Notes: generated from the sequence alone by a model not told the origin. A stretch of 64,000 bases of DNA from Myxococcales bacterium (GCA_903642325.1 CAHJWM010000013.1:47010-111009), one strand, 5' to 3'. Positions 34,770 through 44,637 are shown, numbered from the stretch's first letter. A program made the numbers and translations.

Positions 34770-36920
34770 ATGAACCCAGTGAAACGGAACACAACTCGGA
34801 CGGTTGTTCTCTGCAGCGCGCTACTCGCTGCCGGCTGCGGGTCACCCGGCGCCAAGACCGGAGGGGCGGGCGCTTCGGCCACCCACAAAGCCCCGACGAT
34901 GGACGTTACGCCAACGCCAACACCCATCGATTCATCGTGCACGACGGCCCTTGGTGGGCCCTACACTGACTCGCTGCCCGTCCCGGACCAAATCGTTGCA
35001 GCTGGAGACGACTACTCCGCGCGGCTGCAATGGGGAGGGCCTTTAACCACCGAAGACCACGATAACGTAGAAGGCTACCGCGTGTGCTGGGGCCCCAAGG
35101 GCCAGTCTCCCAGCCACGGGTTGATGACTGTCAATCGCGTGATTCAGTTGTTCGGAGTTCAGCCCGGGACGACCTTCGTCGCGTACGTCCAGTCGGTGGA
35201 CAACATGGGCCATGTGTCGGCGCCGGCTGCGCCAGTGGAGTTCGGGGCCGACTCGAGCCGTGTCGACGCGCTCCGCCAGCAGATGACGGGGTTCTTCGAT
35301 GATTTCAACGCGCCGGACGGACCGTTCGACGAGATGAACTGGAATACTGCCTATTCATGGTGTGACGACCCGGTGGTGACGCAGACGTTCGTGACGCAGA
35401 CGCATGCCAGAAATTTAATCGGCAATAATTCACACCTCCCCGGGGGCCGCCCGGGCTGTGACCGCGATCAAAACATCAGCCGCGCCCGCCCGATATTCGA
35501 CTTTACTGGTCGGGAAGGCACCATCACGTTCGACTTCGATGGCTCGGAAGGGGAGAGAGATACCTGGTATGTCAGCGTGTTTCCGTACGATGGAAAGCCA
35601 ACTGATCTGATCGACATCACCACTCACGTGACTTTTGATCCGGGCGCGGGGCACCCGGGGCGCTTCCTTCGCATCTCGCAGGGTGGCAACTCCCTCATGG
35701 TCAACCGTTACGACGCCCAAGGCAATCCGGTGTCTCCCGTCAAGGCTGACTTTGCGTACACCCATCCAGACGTACAGACTGTCCTCGCCGTAATGCGGCA
35801 TTGGGTGATCAAGGTATCCAAAGACCATGCGTCTGTGTCGATTGATGGCCAACAGATCATCGATGTTCCTAATTTGGGTTTGGATTTCGAGAAGGCAATC
35901 GTGACGTGGGACCAATTTAGCTACAACCCGACGAAAGCGGGCCGGCCTTGGGCGGGTCTCAATTTCGACAACTTCGGTTTCGACGGACCCCGTTCTGTCC
36001 CGAATGTTCACAACTACAAGCCTCAGCTCCGCGAGACCGACAACTTGGACGTTGGGTGGGCGGCGTCGGGTAGTTACCAGCCCGACAAGACCACGACGAT
36101 CACGATCCCCGATGACATTTCAGGAGCATCCGCGGCGCACCTTTTCTACACCATTCAAAACGACTATCGCCCAGCCGACGCAGACACGATCTCGATCAAT
36201 GGAGTCGCCGAGCCCATACCGCCCGTCAGCAGCCCAACCGGGATCACGCTAGGGAATGGGCTTACCGACAACATTCGCCCGTTCGCGATCGTACAGGAGA
36301 TTTCGACTTCCAAACTGGTCACCGGCGACAACACGATAGCCTTCCATGCGGATCAGCTGCGCGCCGAGAATCTGCATATCGAGGTCGAGTTTCCGCCCGG
36401 CAAGATGCCGGCGAAGTTCACCCAACCCCTCAAGTACATTCCTGGGCCCACATTGCTGGACCTGCCCGCGATCGGCCCGACCATGCAGGTGACCCTGTTC
36501 AATGGCAAGCTCAACACCGGTTGGTCGGAGACCGAGGACGTGCGCAAGGTGACGCCGACCGTGAGCGGAACGGTCACCATGGGAGTCTCGCTAGACATGT
36601 TCCGGCCCGTCATTGGCTCTGGGCTCAATCTCGGAATTTCCCGAGCAGAATTACTGATCGACCATAAGGTCTGGCAGACCATATCGACGCAGGCCGCATC
36701 ACCGGCCCCGAACGCGAAGAATCTGATCTTTACGATCGATACTACCAAGCTGACGAACGGCCTTCATGAAGTCTGGAACGTCGGATACGACTCTTCGGGG
36801 CAAGCGGGCCGTCCTGGCTATCCCGGCGGGCTGACCACCAGCTTAGACAGCCGGCCGGGCGCGGAAGGCGGCTCAGCGGCGGACGACTACGCGCCGTTTC
36901 AAATAAACGTTCAGAACTGA
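34770..36920 (+). CDS. Large secreted lipoprotein with Fn3-like and lectin-like domains
   Basis: 716 residues from ATG 34770, preceded by GAAAGG. The signal ends in a lipobox (LLAAGC, Cys20), then a Thr/Pro-rich spacer. Residues of about 60-160 resemble a fibronectin-III fold (YSARLQWGGP, VEGYRVCWGP, TTFVAYVQSVDNMG). Next comes a concanavalin-A-like region starting FFDDFNAPDGPFDEMNW, with ITFDFDGSEG and AGLNFDNFGFDG, then beta-rich domains up to the end. No clear catalytic motif is seen. Such an architecture suggests sugar binding at the cell surface, perhaps holding the exopolysaccharide or acting as an inactive glycanase relative. The function is inferred from folds only. Confidence 0.75.
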   Translation: MNPVKRNTTRTVVLCSALLAAGCGSPGAKTGGAGASATHKAPTMDVTPTPTPIDSSCTTALGGPYTDSLPVPDQIVAAGDDYSARLQWGGPLTTEDHDNVEGYRVCWGPKGQSPSHGLMTVNRVIQLFGVQPGTTFVAYVQSVDNMGHVSAPAAPVEFGADSSRVDALRQQMTGFFDDFNAPDGPFDEMNWNTAYSWCDDPVVTQTFVTQTHARNLIGNNSHLPGGRPGCDRDQNISRARPIFDFTGREGTITFDFDGSEGERDTWYVSVFPYDGKPTDLIDITTHVTFDPGAGHPGRFLRISQGGNSLMVNRYDAQGNPVSPVKADFAYTHPDVQTVLAVMRHWVIKVSKDHASVSIDGQQIIDVPNLGLDFEKAIVTWDQFSYNPTKAGRPWAGLNFDNFGFDGPRSVPNVHNYKPQLRETDNLDVGWAASGSYQPDKTTTITIPDDISGASAAHLFYTIQNDYRPADADTISINGVAEPIPPVSSPTGITLGNGLTDNIRPFAIVQEISTSKLVTGDNTIAFHADQLRAENLHIEVEFPPGKMPAKFTQPLKYIPGPTLLDLPAIGPTMQVTLFNGKLNTGWSETEDVRKVTPTVSGTVTMGVSLDMFRPVIGSGLNLGISRAELLIDHKVWQTISTQAASPAPNAKNLIFTIDTTKLTNGLHEVWNVGYDSSGQAGRPGYPGGLTTSLDSRPGAEGGSAADDYAPFQINVQN

Positions 36921-36935
36921 GGACGAGGGTTCGAG

Positions 36936-38126
36936 CTAATCTCGCAGTAGTTGCTCGTACACGTCCCCGACCTCGTCGGCCATACGCTGAGGGTTGAAGA
37001 ACGTCAGCGTGCGCTCACGACCGAATTCCCCCATCTGGCGGCGCAAGCTCGCGTCACGAAGCAACGTGAGAATGTTTTCGGCAAGCTTCGGGATATCCCA
37101 AGGCGGCGAGAGCAAGCCGGCCTTGCCCTGCGTCACCACCTCCGGAGTTCCCCCGTTGTCGATGCCGATCACGGGCTTTCTCATGGCCATGGCTTCGAGA
37201 AAGACGACGCCGAACGGCTCTTCGAAACTCGGCATCGTGAAGATGTCGCAGGCTGCCATCACGCGGCCAACGTCGCGACGAAAGCCGGTGAAGATCACAT
37301 TGTCGGTGAGTTGCGTAGTCTCGACGAGCCGCTTCAGCTCTGCGGTGTAGGAGCCGCCGTGAACGTAAAGCTCATCGGCGCCCACGACCAATAGCTTGAC
37401 GTGGGGGAAATGCGGTTTCACCAGGGCGAGCGCCTTGATCAGCTCGGTGACGCCTTTCCACGAAAACAGGCGCGAGATCGAAGCCAGTACGAGCGCGTCA
37501 CGCGGAATATTCAGCTCGTCTCGGACAGCGGTTCCGTCCTGGTCAGGATCCCAGCCTGACGCATCGAGCGCGTTGAGCACGGTATAAACTTGAGCTGGTG
37601 GCTTGCCCATGCCGACGATGGTGTCCCGAACGTAGTGCGATATTGCTAACGCTGCGTCTGCGTGGCGCACCGAAAACTTTGCCGGGAACGTGTACTCTTC
37701 AGACCATTTGACGTGAATGTGCGTCACGGACTTGGCCCCGGTGAGCCTGCCCAACAGGAATGCGTACATGGCATCACGAGGTTTCTCGGTGCCGTGCAAG
37801 ATGCGAATCCGGTGGTCGCGAACGTAGTCTCTCAGCTTCCAGAACTCAGCCGGAAAGGTCAACGTCGCGCCGACTCCTTGCACTGTCTGTCGGAAGCCAC
37901 GCCGACGCAGACCGGGGGCAAAGCTGGTCGAACGAAGTTGAATGTCTGGGATCTTCTGCAGGGCGGCCAGAGAGTCAGGCGTGCCCTGACCATCACCTTT
38001 CGTGCACGCCACGTGCACGACGAATTTATTCCTATCCAAGTAGCGCGCGATTTCGGCCTGAATGAGCGAGTCAGCACCGAACGCGTTCTGTGACTGGATG
38101 AAGAGAACGTGGGTCTTTTCTGTCAT
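36936..38126 (-). CDS. GT-B glycosyltransferase, family 4
   Basis: 396 residues from ATG 38126; the frame opens at 38195. The GT4 landmarks are clear: the N-terminal acceptor domain, ISRLFSWKGVTELIKAL, HVKLLVVGADE, and the donor-site EPFGVVFLEAMAMRKP (E-x7-E), with GTPEVVTQGKAG. It is a retaining transferase that adds one sugar at the inner membrane. It runs in the same direction as the co-polymerase gene upstream (108 bp away) and converges on the lipoprotein gene with only 15 bp between stops. Confidence 0.93.
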   Translation of the reverse strand: MTEKTHVLFIQSQNAFGADSLIQAEIARYLDRNKFVVHVACTKGDGQGTPDSLAALQKIPDIQLRSTSFAPGLRRRGFRQTVQGVGATLTFPAEFWKLRDYVRDHRIRILHGTEKPRDAMYAFLLGRLTGAKSVTHIHVKWSEEYTFPAKFSVRHADAALAISHYVRDTIVGMGKPPAQVYTVLNALDASGWDPDQDGTAVRDELNIPRDALVLASISRLFSWKGVTELIKALALVKPHFPHVKLLVVGADELYVHGGSYTAELKRLVETTQLTDNVIFTGFRRDVGRVMAACDIFTMPSFEEPFGVVFLEAMAMRKPVIGIDNGGTPEVVTQGKAGLLSPPWDIPKLAENILTLLRDASLRRQMGEFGRERTLTFFNPQRMADEVGDVYEQLLRD

Positions 38127-38227
38127 GAAATTCGCCGCGCGATGCTCGACCGAGTATGCCGAACTCCGCAGGAACTTCAAGACCGACTCTTCCACCTTGC
38201 ATCGCTGCCCATAAACCGTGAACGCCC

Positions 38228-38246
38228 GCGCGAGCTAGGCTCGCGC
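38228..38246 (-). terminator. 8-bp hairpin spanning the stop codon of the co-polymerase gene
   Basis: GCGCGAGC and GCTCGCGC pair perfectly around a 3-nt loop that lies within the TAG stop of the minus-strand gene (38235-38237). The stem is almost all GC. Reading downstream on the minus strand, GGCGTTCACGGTTTAT follows, only mildly T-rich. It may end or slow transcription before the glycosyltransferase gene. Confidence 0.4.
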
Positions 38247-40592
38247 CACCGTAACGACTGCGGTGAACCGCTTACGCCCAAACAGAGCTTGCACGCGAGC
38301 GACCGCGGCTGAGCCTTCGGTTGGAGATACCGTGATTAGCCCGTCGACGACGGCGTTCAGCGCGCCGGAATCGATTCCTTGGGAGCTCGTCGGCCCATCG
38401 ATGACGATGAAGTCGTAGTACGTTCTGAAGTCGCGAAGGGCGTCCGCAAATTGCCGAGACAACAAAAGCCCGGGCGAGCGCATGACGCCCTCGGCGAGCA
38501 CGTGCAGCGATTTCTCGCACCCCATGACCGTCCACCAGGGCGATTGCTCCCTGTTGTGCATGCGAGCGTGCAATTGTTGCGAGAACCCCTTACTTATGGG
38601 CATCTCTACGTTCGTCAGGCGCTGCAAGCACGGGCGTTGAAAGTCGCCTTCCAGCAAAAGGACCCGCGGATGACCGGAGGCCGCGAGCTCCAACGCGAGC
38701 TCCGCGGCCACGCGAGATTTGCTAGAGTTCGATTCGGGAACGGAAACGACCAGCAAGACGAAGCAGCTGTCGACCGCGAACTGATACAACTGTTCGCACA
38801 GCGCCCGTCGCGCGTTCGGGGTAAGATTCGCGTCCGGCTTCCACCCCGTTGGAACTTCGTCAACTCGAACGACGGGTCCTGGTCTTTGGACTTCGTTTGG
38901 CGGACCGCTCGTAGGGGCCGAGTCGTATGGCACCGGCGGGGGGCTACTGCTGGTGTAGCTATAACGCGACACCGGTGACGGGGACGAAGAGCGAGGCGAC
39001 ATTACCAACTCGGGCTCTCGCGTCTGCGGAGTACCGTTCGGCGGTGTACTCCAGCCGGCGTCCATGAGGAACGAACCCAATGGCTGGGTCACCTTCATGG
39101 GATTGGGCGGCAGCGACCTGGCGCCCGACGTACGAGGCATGGGCATCGACACTGCGTGTGCTTCCACCGTCTGCGGCGGAACGCTGGGTGAGGCTGACAG
39201 TGACGGGGGTTCCGAGCCGGACTTAACGGCAACGTCGCTGACCGCGTGGGCGGGAACCCGCTCGTCCGGAGCCCACGATGCCGACCCTCGATCCGCGTCT
39301 TGGCCGAGGCTCGAGTGCGCGGAACGCGACGGGACCAACGTCGATGCGAACGGGCGCGCGCTAATTCGCCGCGGAGGATTGGAGGAACCGCCTGATTGCG
39401 GGGCGCCATTCGTGAGAAGGGCACTCTCCTCCGGCAGCGGCACGGGCGGGTTCGAGGTGATGCGGCGTTGCTCGATTGGCACGATCGGCGGCGACCGGGG
39501 TGCCGCACCGAGCATAGGCACGCTCGGACCAAGCCGCGTCGGTACCGCGGGTGCGACGGGTAAATGCAATGTTGCACTGCCCTTTGCAAGTCCCGGAGGG
39601 CGGCTCGACTTCGCGCGACGTTGCTGACCGGCTCGCGACAAAAGCGTAAATATGGCGCCAAAACCGCTGCCAAAGATCAATCCGAAGACGAGTAGTAACG
39701 GACGGTTTGGATCAATTGGAGCACCTGGCGGTGGCGCGTGCTTCACCACTCGAGCAACGATGGATTGCGTACTGGCCTGAGCCACCGCGCCAGAATCGGT
39801 CACCTCGCTGAGCAGGCGCTGCCACTCGGCGCGCTGCTCCGACGACAAGGGCGGCGCAGGCGCTTCTGCACTGAGGGCGTCCCGGTGAGCCGCCAGCGCG
39901 GTATTGATCTCCGCTGCCCGCCGTTTCAATAAGCTCACGTCAGAGTACGCGGGATCCTGGTACGGGTTGTCCGACCCGACACCGTTCTCGAGCTCGACGA
40001 GGCGATGCTCTAGGTTGGCTTTTTCCGCGTTGAGTGCCGAGACCCCCGAGTCCTTTTCGACCGGGGGCGTGCCCGCGGGGGAAGTCTCCATGGCAACCTG
40101 CGGATGCAGCGCGAGAAATGCCGCGAGCTCCTGCACGCTGACCTGGCGTTTCGCGTCCAATGCGTGCTCGAAAGCGCGGTCTACGAATACTTTCGGCGCC
40201 CGCTCCGCGGCACGATCGGCGATTTTATTGCACACGCGTTGCGCACGCAGCTTGTCGGTATCTCGATAGCTGATGCTGAAGGCGCGCGAGTCACTGGTGC
40301 CGATGTCGAGAGAGTTACGAACCACGCTGGCCGCACTCGCCACCGCTTCGGGCGCCGTAGTGCTCGCCCTCTCGCGAGAAAGCACCGCCAGCGTCTTGCG
40401 GTCGAGGACGCCCTCCACCAAACGGCGCCCTGCTTCGAGAGGTTCCGGGATGTTGACCAAGGGCGCGGAGGCGGCCGACTCCACTACCACCAAAGCGGTC
40501 GCGCGGTACGTAGCGGGCGAAAAGAATGCGTAGGCGGCGAAAAGCGCAAACGCGACGATCGCGATCAGGACACCGGGGCGCACTTGAGACAT
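38235..40592 (-). CDS. Wzz/Wzc-type co-polymerase with a degenerate BY-kinase domain
   Basis: 785 residues from ATG 40592; the frame opens at a GTG at 40661, but the extra codons have unusually AT-rich third positions. TM1 (about 8-24), a periplasmic Wzz domain with coiled coil and TM2 near 300 are followed by about 270 residues of Pro/Ser-rich linker. The C-terminal 200 residues follow the bacterial tyrosine-kinase fold. But Walker A reads PESNSSKSRVA instead of PxxGKS/T, Walker A' is LLLEGDFQRP with Glu for the first Asp, and Walker B is FIVIDGP. There is no C-terminal Tyr cluster. It is probably a co-polymerase whose kinase is weak or dead and kept as a regulatory module. Confidence 0.88.
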   Translation of the reverse strand: MSQVRPGVLIAIVAFALFAAYAFFSPATYRATALVVVESAASAPLVNIPEPLEAGRRLVEGVLDRKTLAVLSRERASTTAPEAVASAASVVRNSLDIGTSDSRAFSISYRDTDKLRAQRVCNKIADRAAERAPKVFVDRAFEHALDAKRQVSVQELAAFLALHPQVAMETSPAGTPPVEKDSGVSALNAEKANLEHRLVELENGVGSDNPYQDPAYSDVSLLKRRAAEINTALAAHRDALSAEAPAPPLSSEQRAEWQRLLSEVTDSGAVAQASTQSIVARVVKHAPPPGAPIDPNRPLLLVFGLIFGSGFGAIFTLLSRAGQQRRAKSSRPPGLAKGSATLHLPVAPAVPTRLGPSVPMLGAAPRSPPIVPIEQRRITSNPPVPLPEESALLTNGAPQSGGSSNPPRRISARPFASTLVPSRSAHSSLGQDADRGSASWAPDERVPAHAVSDVAVKSGSEPPSLSASPSVPPQTVEAHAVSMPMPRTSGARSLPPNPMKVTQPLGSFLMDAGWSTPPNGTPQTREPELVMSPRSSSPSPVSRYSYTSSSPPPVPYDSAPTSGPPNEVQRPGPVVRVDEVPTGWKPDANLTPNARRALCEQLYQFAVDSCFVLLVVSVPESNSSKSRVAAELALELAASGHPRVLLLEGDFQRPCLQRLTNVEMPISKGFSQQLHARMHNREQSPWWTVMGCEKSLHVLAEGVMRSPGLLLSRQFADALRDFRTYYDFIVIDGPTSSQGIDSGALNAVVDGLITVSPTEGSAAVARVQALFGRKRFTAVVTVARA

Positions 40593-40821
40593 CGCAAGGA
40601 ACGTGCGTATTGTTGTAACACCGCCGGTCGTTACATTACCATGTGCTGGACTTTCTGCCACGTGGACTTACATCGGCGCCGAACGGCTCGCGCGCCATCG
40701 CGGCACCGCAGACTTTCGGCGCCCGATGAGGTAACCAGGCGCTGCGCCGAGCGGGGCGGCAGGGGCGCTCGGTCCGTGCTACGCGATATGATCGGCGGGG
40801 GTTCTCTGTTCTGGGTGCGAA

Positions 40822-43176
40822 ATGATGAGACTCTGGTCACGAGTTAGTCGCCTTTGGGTGAAAGACAGTAGGCCTCTTGGGGCAAAGCTTTCCGACGTTG
40901 CCCAGCGGGGAGCTCGCGTAACGCGAGAGGTCGCCGCAGGAGCCGTGTTTCTGAGAAACTGCGACCAAGTGGGGAAGCGCGCTCGGGTCGCGGGCGGCAG
41001 GCCCCGCATCGATAATCAGGGATACATCGCGATTGGCTCGCGCACGGTGCTCATCTGTCAGATGGGACCATCGACCTTGCGAACGGGCCCCGGTGGCCGA
41101 CTCGTCATCGGGGATTCCGTGATGATGAATTTCGGCACGTTGATTTCTGCCAACCAAAGTGTGCGCATCGGCGATCGAGTCAGCATCGGGCAGTATTGTT
41201 TGATCGCGGACACGGAAGGCGCCGATGATGCCCCCAACGCGGAGTCGGCGCCGATCGAGATTGGCGATGGTGCTTGGCTCGCGGCCCGGGTCACCGTGCT
41301 GCCCGGGGTTCGGATTGGCGCAGGCTCGGTGATCACCGCTGGCAGCATCGTTTCGACGGAAATCCCGGCGGGCGTCGTGGCGGGCGGCATTCCGGCGCGG
41401 GTCCTTCGTAAACTGTTGCCCGGCGAGTCTGGGCCGGAGTCAGCACGTCCGATAGTGCCGAGTACCGTGCCGGCACCCTCGGAGCGATTACCTCTTTCGC
41501 AGCCCTCACGGCGGGGTTTGATCGTTTCCGACTTCACTGCAAACGAGCTCGAACGGCGCCTGACCGAGGACCTGCAATTGCCGAGGGTCACTTTCGAGTG
41601 CGCAGCCTTCGGGCAGGTGATTCCTTCTCTCATCTCCGCCGCGCCCGAATCTTGCGACGTGCTGGTAGTTTGGACACGGCCCGAGGCCGTGATTTCTGGT
41701 TTTAGGCGGTTGACCCAAAACGACGCGGTGGACGAGCCGGAAATCATCCAAGAGGTAGACGAATTTTGCGACCTTATTTTGAAGGCAGCCGCGGGCTATA
41801 AGACGGTACTGATCGCGACCTGGGTGGTGCCAACGTACCAACGAGGGCTGGGCGTGATCGATGCCCGCAAAGGCGGTGCTTACCGGACGCTGACGGCGAT
41901 GAATCTGCGGCTGATGACTCGACTCGAAGCCGCCACGGGCGTCTTCGTCCTGAACGCTCAACGCTGGATCGAAACGGCGGGCCGCGGTGCGCACCAGCCG
42001 AAGCTTTGGTACATGGGCAAAGTCCCCTTCCATAGCGATGTCTTCGCCGAAGCCGCGCGAGACATCAAGACGGCGATCTCGGCAGTCTCGGGCAATTCCA
42101 GAAAGCTCTTGGTGCTCGATTTGGATGACACGGTGTGGGGCGGCATCGTCGGTGACGCCGGCTGGGAAAACCTGCGTCTCGGTGGGCACGACAGCGTCGG
42201 GGAAGCGTTCGTGGACTTTCAACATGCCGTAAAGGATCTGAAACGGCGCGGGATATTGCTTGCTATTGCCAGCAAGAATGAGGAAGCCGTCGCCTTGGAG
42301 GCAATCCGTTGCCATCCCGAAATGGTTCTTTCGGAAGAGGATTTCGTCGGGCGGCGAATCAACTGGCAAGACAAAGCGCGGAACATCGCCGATCTGGCGC
42401 TCGAGTTGAACGTGGGTCTTCAGTCCGTCGTCTTCATCGACGACAATCCGGTCGAGCGCGACCGCGTGCGTGAGGAGTTGCCCGAAGTTCTCGTGCCAGA
42501 GTGGCCGGAGGACAAGTTGCTGTACGCGAGCACGCTCCGCGCCTTGCGCTGTTTCGACACCACGGGCCTCAGTGAAGAGGACCGGGATCGGTCCCAGCTT
42601 TACCGCGCAGAGCGCCAGCGAGAGACGCTTCGAGTCGAAGTTGGGTCAGTGGAAGACTGGCTCAAAGGGCTGAACATCGAGGTCCACGTGGCGCGCTTGG
42701 GACCCGCCAACATTTTGCGGACTACTCAGCTCATGAACAAGACGAACCAATTGAATCTGAGCACCAAGCGTTATACCGAGGCGGAGCTCTCGCGCTGGGC
42801 GAAGTCGCCCGATCACGATTTTTGGTCGGTGAGCGTGTCCGATCGGTTTGGCGATGCGGGTCTGACCGGTATCGTCAGCCTGGAGTACGAGCATGACATC
42901 GCGCGCATCTCGGATTTCGTGCTGAGCTGTCGAGTGATGGGGCGAAAAGTCGAGGAAACGCTGCTTCACATCGCTTTGACCGGCGCACGCAAGCGCGGGG
43001 CTCGCCGCATTCAAGCGCGCTATGTACCCACGAAAAAAAACAAGCCGTGTCTTGAATTTTTGCAGCGCTCTGGCCTCATCGGCCAGGGTGAGGAATTCTT
43101 TTGGGATACGGCCCAAGACTACCGATGCCCGGACGTCGTGAGTCTGCATTTCGAGGACGTCGATGCGTCCAGCTAA
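40822..43176 (+). CDS. LbH acyltransferase fused to an FkbH-like HAD-IIIC glyceryl transferase
   Basis: 784 residues. Residues 60-195 form a left-handed beta-helix (LVIGDSVMM, VRIGDRVSIG, IEIGDGAWLA, VRIGAGSVI). Residues 230-784 are FkbH-like: an N-terminal alpha/beta region, a HAD domain with DLDDT (Asp433, Asp435, Thr437) and FIDDNPVE at 539-545, then a GNAT-like end with LSCRVMGRKVEE, whose Cys703 is the kind of residue that holds the acyl group. FkbH proteins take 1,3-bisphosphoglycerate, remove a phosphate and load glycerate on an acyl carrier protein. The fused LbH domain would be the natural acceptor-transfer module. The end overlaps the LbH-ACP gene by 14 nt, so the two are coupled. 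Confidence 0.9.
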   Translation: MMRLWSRVSRLWVKDSRPLGAKLSDVAQRGARVTREVAAGAVFLRNCDQVGKRARVAGGRPRIDNQGYIAIGSRTVLICQMGPSTLRTGPGGRLVIGDSVMMNFGTLISANQSVRIGDRVSIGQYCLIADTEGADDAPNAESAPIEIGDGAWLAARVTVLPGVRIGAGSVITAGSIVSTEIPAGVVAGGIPARVLRKLLPGESGPESARPIVPSTVPAPSERLPLSQPSRRGLIVSDFTANELERRLTEDLQLPRVTFECAAFGQVIPSLISAAPESCDVLVVWTRPEAVISGFRRLTQNDAVDEPEIIQEVDEFCDLILKAAAGYKTVLIATWVVPTYQRGLGVIDARKGGAYRTLTAMNLRLMTRLEAATGVFVLNAQRWIETAGRGAHQPKLWYMGKVPFHSDVFAEAARDIKTAISAVSGNSRKLLVLDLDDTVWGGIVGDAGWENLRLGGHDSVGEAFVDFQHAVKDLKRRGILLAIASKNEEAVALEAIRCHPEMVLSEEDFVGRRINWQDKARNIADLALELNVGLQSVVFIDDNPVERDRVREELPEVLVPEWPEDKLLYASTLRALRCFDTTGLSEEDRDRSQLYRAERQRETLRVEVGSVEDWLKGLNIEVHVARLGPANILRTTQLMNKTNQLNLSTKRYTEAELSRWAKSPDHDFWSVSVSDRFGDAGLTGIVSLEYEHDIARISDFVLSCRVMGRKVEETLLHIALTGARKRGARRIQARYVPTKKNKPCLEFLQRSGLIGQGEEFFWDTAQDYRCPDVVSLHFEDVDASS

Positions 43177-43945
43177 AGCCTGGTCAAACGCTGCGCGCAG
43201 CCTGGTTTCGCGCGTGCTGCTTCGAAAATGCGATCGAGTCGGCGCGGACGTCACGGTCCGGGGGCGGCCCGTCATCGTCAACGAGGGTCGAATCACGATT
43301 GGTGACCGCTTTCACATATCCGCGCACCCCGTGATGTCGAATTTATCGGCGCAGCGTGGAGGCTCCATAAAAATTGGCGACGACGTGAGGATCGCCCACG
43401 GGTCCAGCATCTCGGCGATGGGTAGTATTACGATCGGAGATGGTTCGAGGCTTGGCGCGTTCGTGTTGGCGATGGACACCGATTACCACGTCGCAGGCGA
43501 TGCCAGCGCGAAAGCCAGCATCAGCCCGATCGAGATTGGCAGAGGCGTTCGCATCGGTAACCGCGTCACCCTCTTGCGAGGAACCGTAATCGGCGACGGC
43601 GCAACAATCCTCGATGGCAGCCTGCTTGCCGGCGAAATTGCCGCAGGCGCAAGAGTTTCGGGCGTGCCCGCTCAACCAATTGGTCGCGGGCTTCGAACTT
43701 TCGCCGATGAGACCGTCGACTTTCGCGTGCGGCACGTTGCCCAGCGAGCCTTCGGCCTGGCCGCAATGCCGGCGCTCGCGCTGGGGTACGCGCAGATCTC
43801 GGCTTGGGATTCTCTCGGCACGCTTTCGTTGCTTCTGGGCCTCGAGCAAGAATTTGGGGTCCCGCTCGGCGAAGAGCAGATGCGGCAGGTGCAGACGCTC
43901 GCTGACGCGGCTGCCGTGATCTCTAACGCGCTCGAAATGGCTTGA
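43163..43945 (+). CDS. LbH acyltransferase fused to an acyl carrier protein
   Basis: 260 residues. Residues 40-170 form hexapeptide turns (ITIGDRFHIS, IKIGDDVRIA, ITIGDGSRLG, IEIGRGVRIG, TVIGDGATI), so the domain is a left-handed beta-helix transferase; MDTDYHVAG holds a candidate active-site His. Residues 185-258 are an acyl carrier protein with the attachment motif AWDSLGTLSLLLGLEQEFG, Ser217 being the phosphopantetheine site. Having donor carrier and transferase in one chain is unusual. It is translationally coupled on both sides: 14-nt overlap upstream and a TTGA overlap with the phosphopantetheinyl transferase gene. Confidence 0.9.
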   Translation: MRPAKAWSNAARSLVSRVLLRKCDRVGADVTVRGRPVIVNEGRITIGDRFHISAHPVMSNLSAQRGGSIKIGDDVRIAHGSSISAMGSITIGDGSRLGAFVLAMDTDYHVAGDASAKASISPIEIGRGVRIGNRVTLLRGTVIGDGATILDGSLLAGEIAAGARVSGVPAQPIGRGLRTFADETVDFRVRHVAQRAFGLAAMPALALGYAQISAWDSLGTLSLLLGLEQEFGVPLGEEQMRQVQTLADAAAVISNALEMA

Positions 43946-44637
43946 GTCTGCGCTCACGTCCCGGAGGCGACGACGACGTCTTAGGTCGACGACGCGCCAT
44001 TCTGGCGATGCTGTTCGATCGGGAGATTTTTACGGCTGGGACCTGCTCGAAGCAGGCCCCATTTGCGCTTCCGGAGGAGGAAGCGCTCATCGTGGGCGCG
44101 ACGGAGCGGCGTCGCCTGGAATTTTTGAACGGCCGAGCCTCTGCTCATGCGGCGCTCCGCTCGCTCGGGGCGGACGATGCCCCCATCACACGCGGGGCCG
44201 AGGGCGAGCCCGTCTGGCCGCCCCACACGATCGGAAGCATCAGCCATGCATCCGGTTTCTGCGCGGCCGCCGTAGCCTATTGCCGAGATTACGTCGCCGT
44301 CGGTCTCGATGTCGAAAGCGATACGCCCGCTTCGCCTCAGTTCGCGGCCCGCGTGTGCTCGCCGCGCGAGCTCGATGGTGGCGCGGAGATCGTGCCCTCG
44401 GCCGCGACGGTGGTGTTCTCCGTCAAGGAGACGATAAACAAGCTGCAATATCCCCAGACCGGCGCGATGTTGAGTTGGCGCGACATCGAGGTTCGCCTCG
44501 AAGACGGATGCTTCAGCGCGCGGCTGTTCAAGACATACCCGCCATTTTGCGCCGGGGCGACGATTGAAGGACGCTGGCAGCGCGGGGCCGGGCTCATTTT
44601 CACGGCGGCCGCGATTTCTAGATTCCCGATCGGTTGA
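43942..44637 (+). CDS. 4'-phosphopantetheinyl transferase (EntD/Sfp-like)
   Basis: 231 residues from TTG 43942, inside the previous stop. Motifs: FLNGRASAHAALRSLG, ISHASGFCAAAVA, GLDVESD with metal ligands Asp123 and Glu125, and FSVKETINKLQY with Lys162/Glu163/Lys167. These are the P-loop-free PPTase landmarks seen in EntD and Sfp. The enzyme moves 4'-phosphopantetheine from CoA to a carrier-protein Ser. Being coupled to the LbH-ACP gene, it most likely activates Ser217 of that protein, so the cassette carries its own activation enzyme. Confidence 0.92.
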   Translation: MSLRSRPGGDDDVLGRRRAILAMLFDREIFTAGTCSKQAPFALPEEEALIVGATERRRLEFLNGRASAHAALRSLGADDAPITRGAEGEPVWPPHTIGSISHASGFCAAAVAYCRDYVAVGLDVESDTPASPQFAARVCSPRELDGGAEIVPSAATVVFSVKETINKLQYPQTGAMLSWRDIEVRLEDGCFSARLFKTYPPFCAGATIEGRWQRGAGLIFTAAAISRFPIG

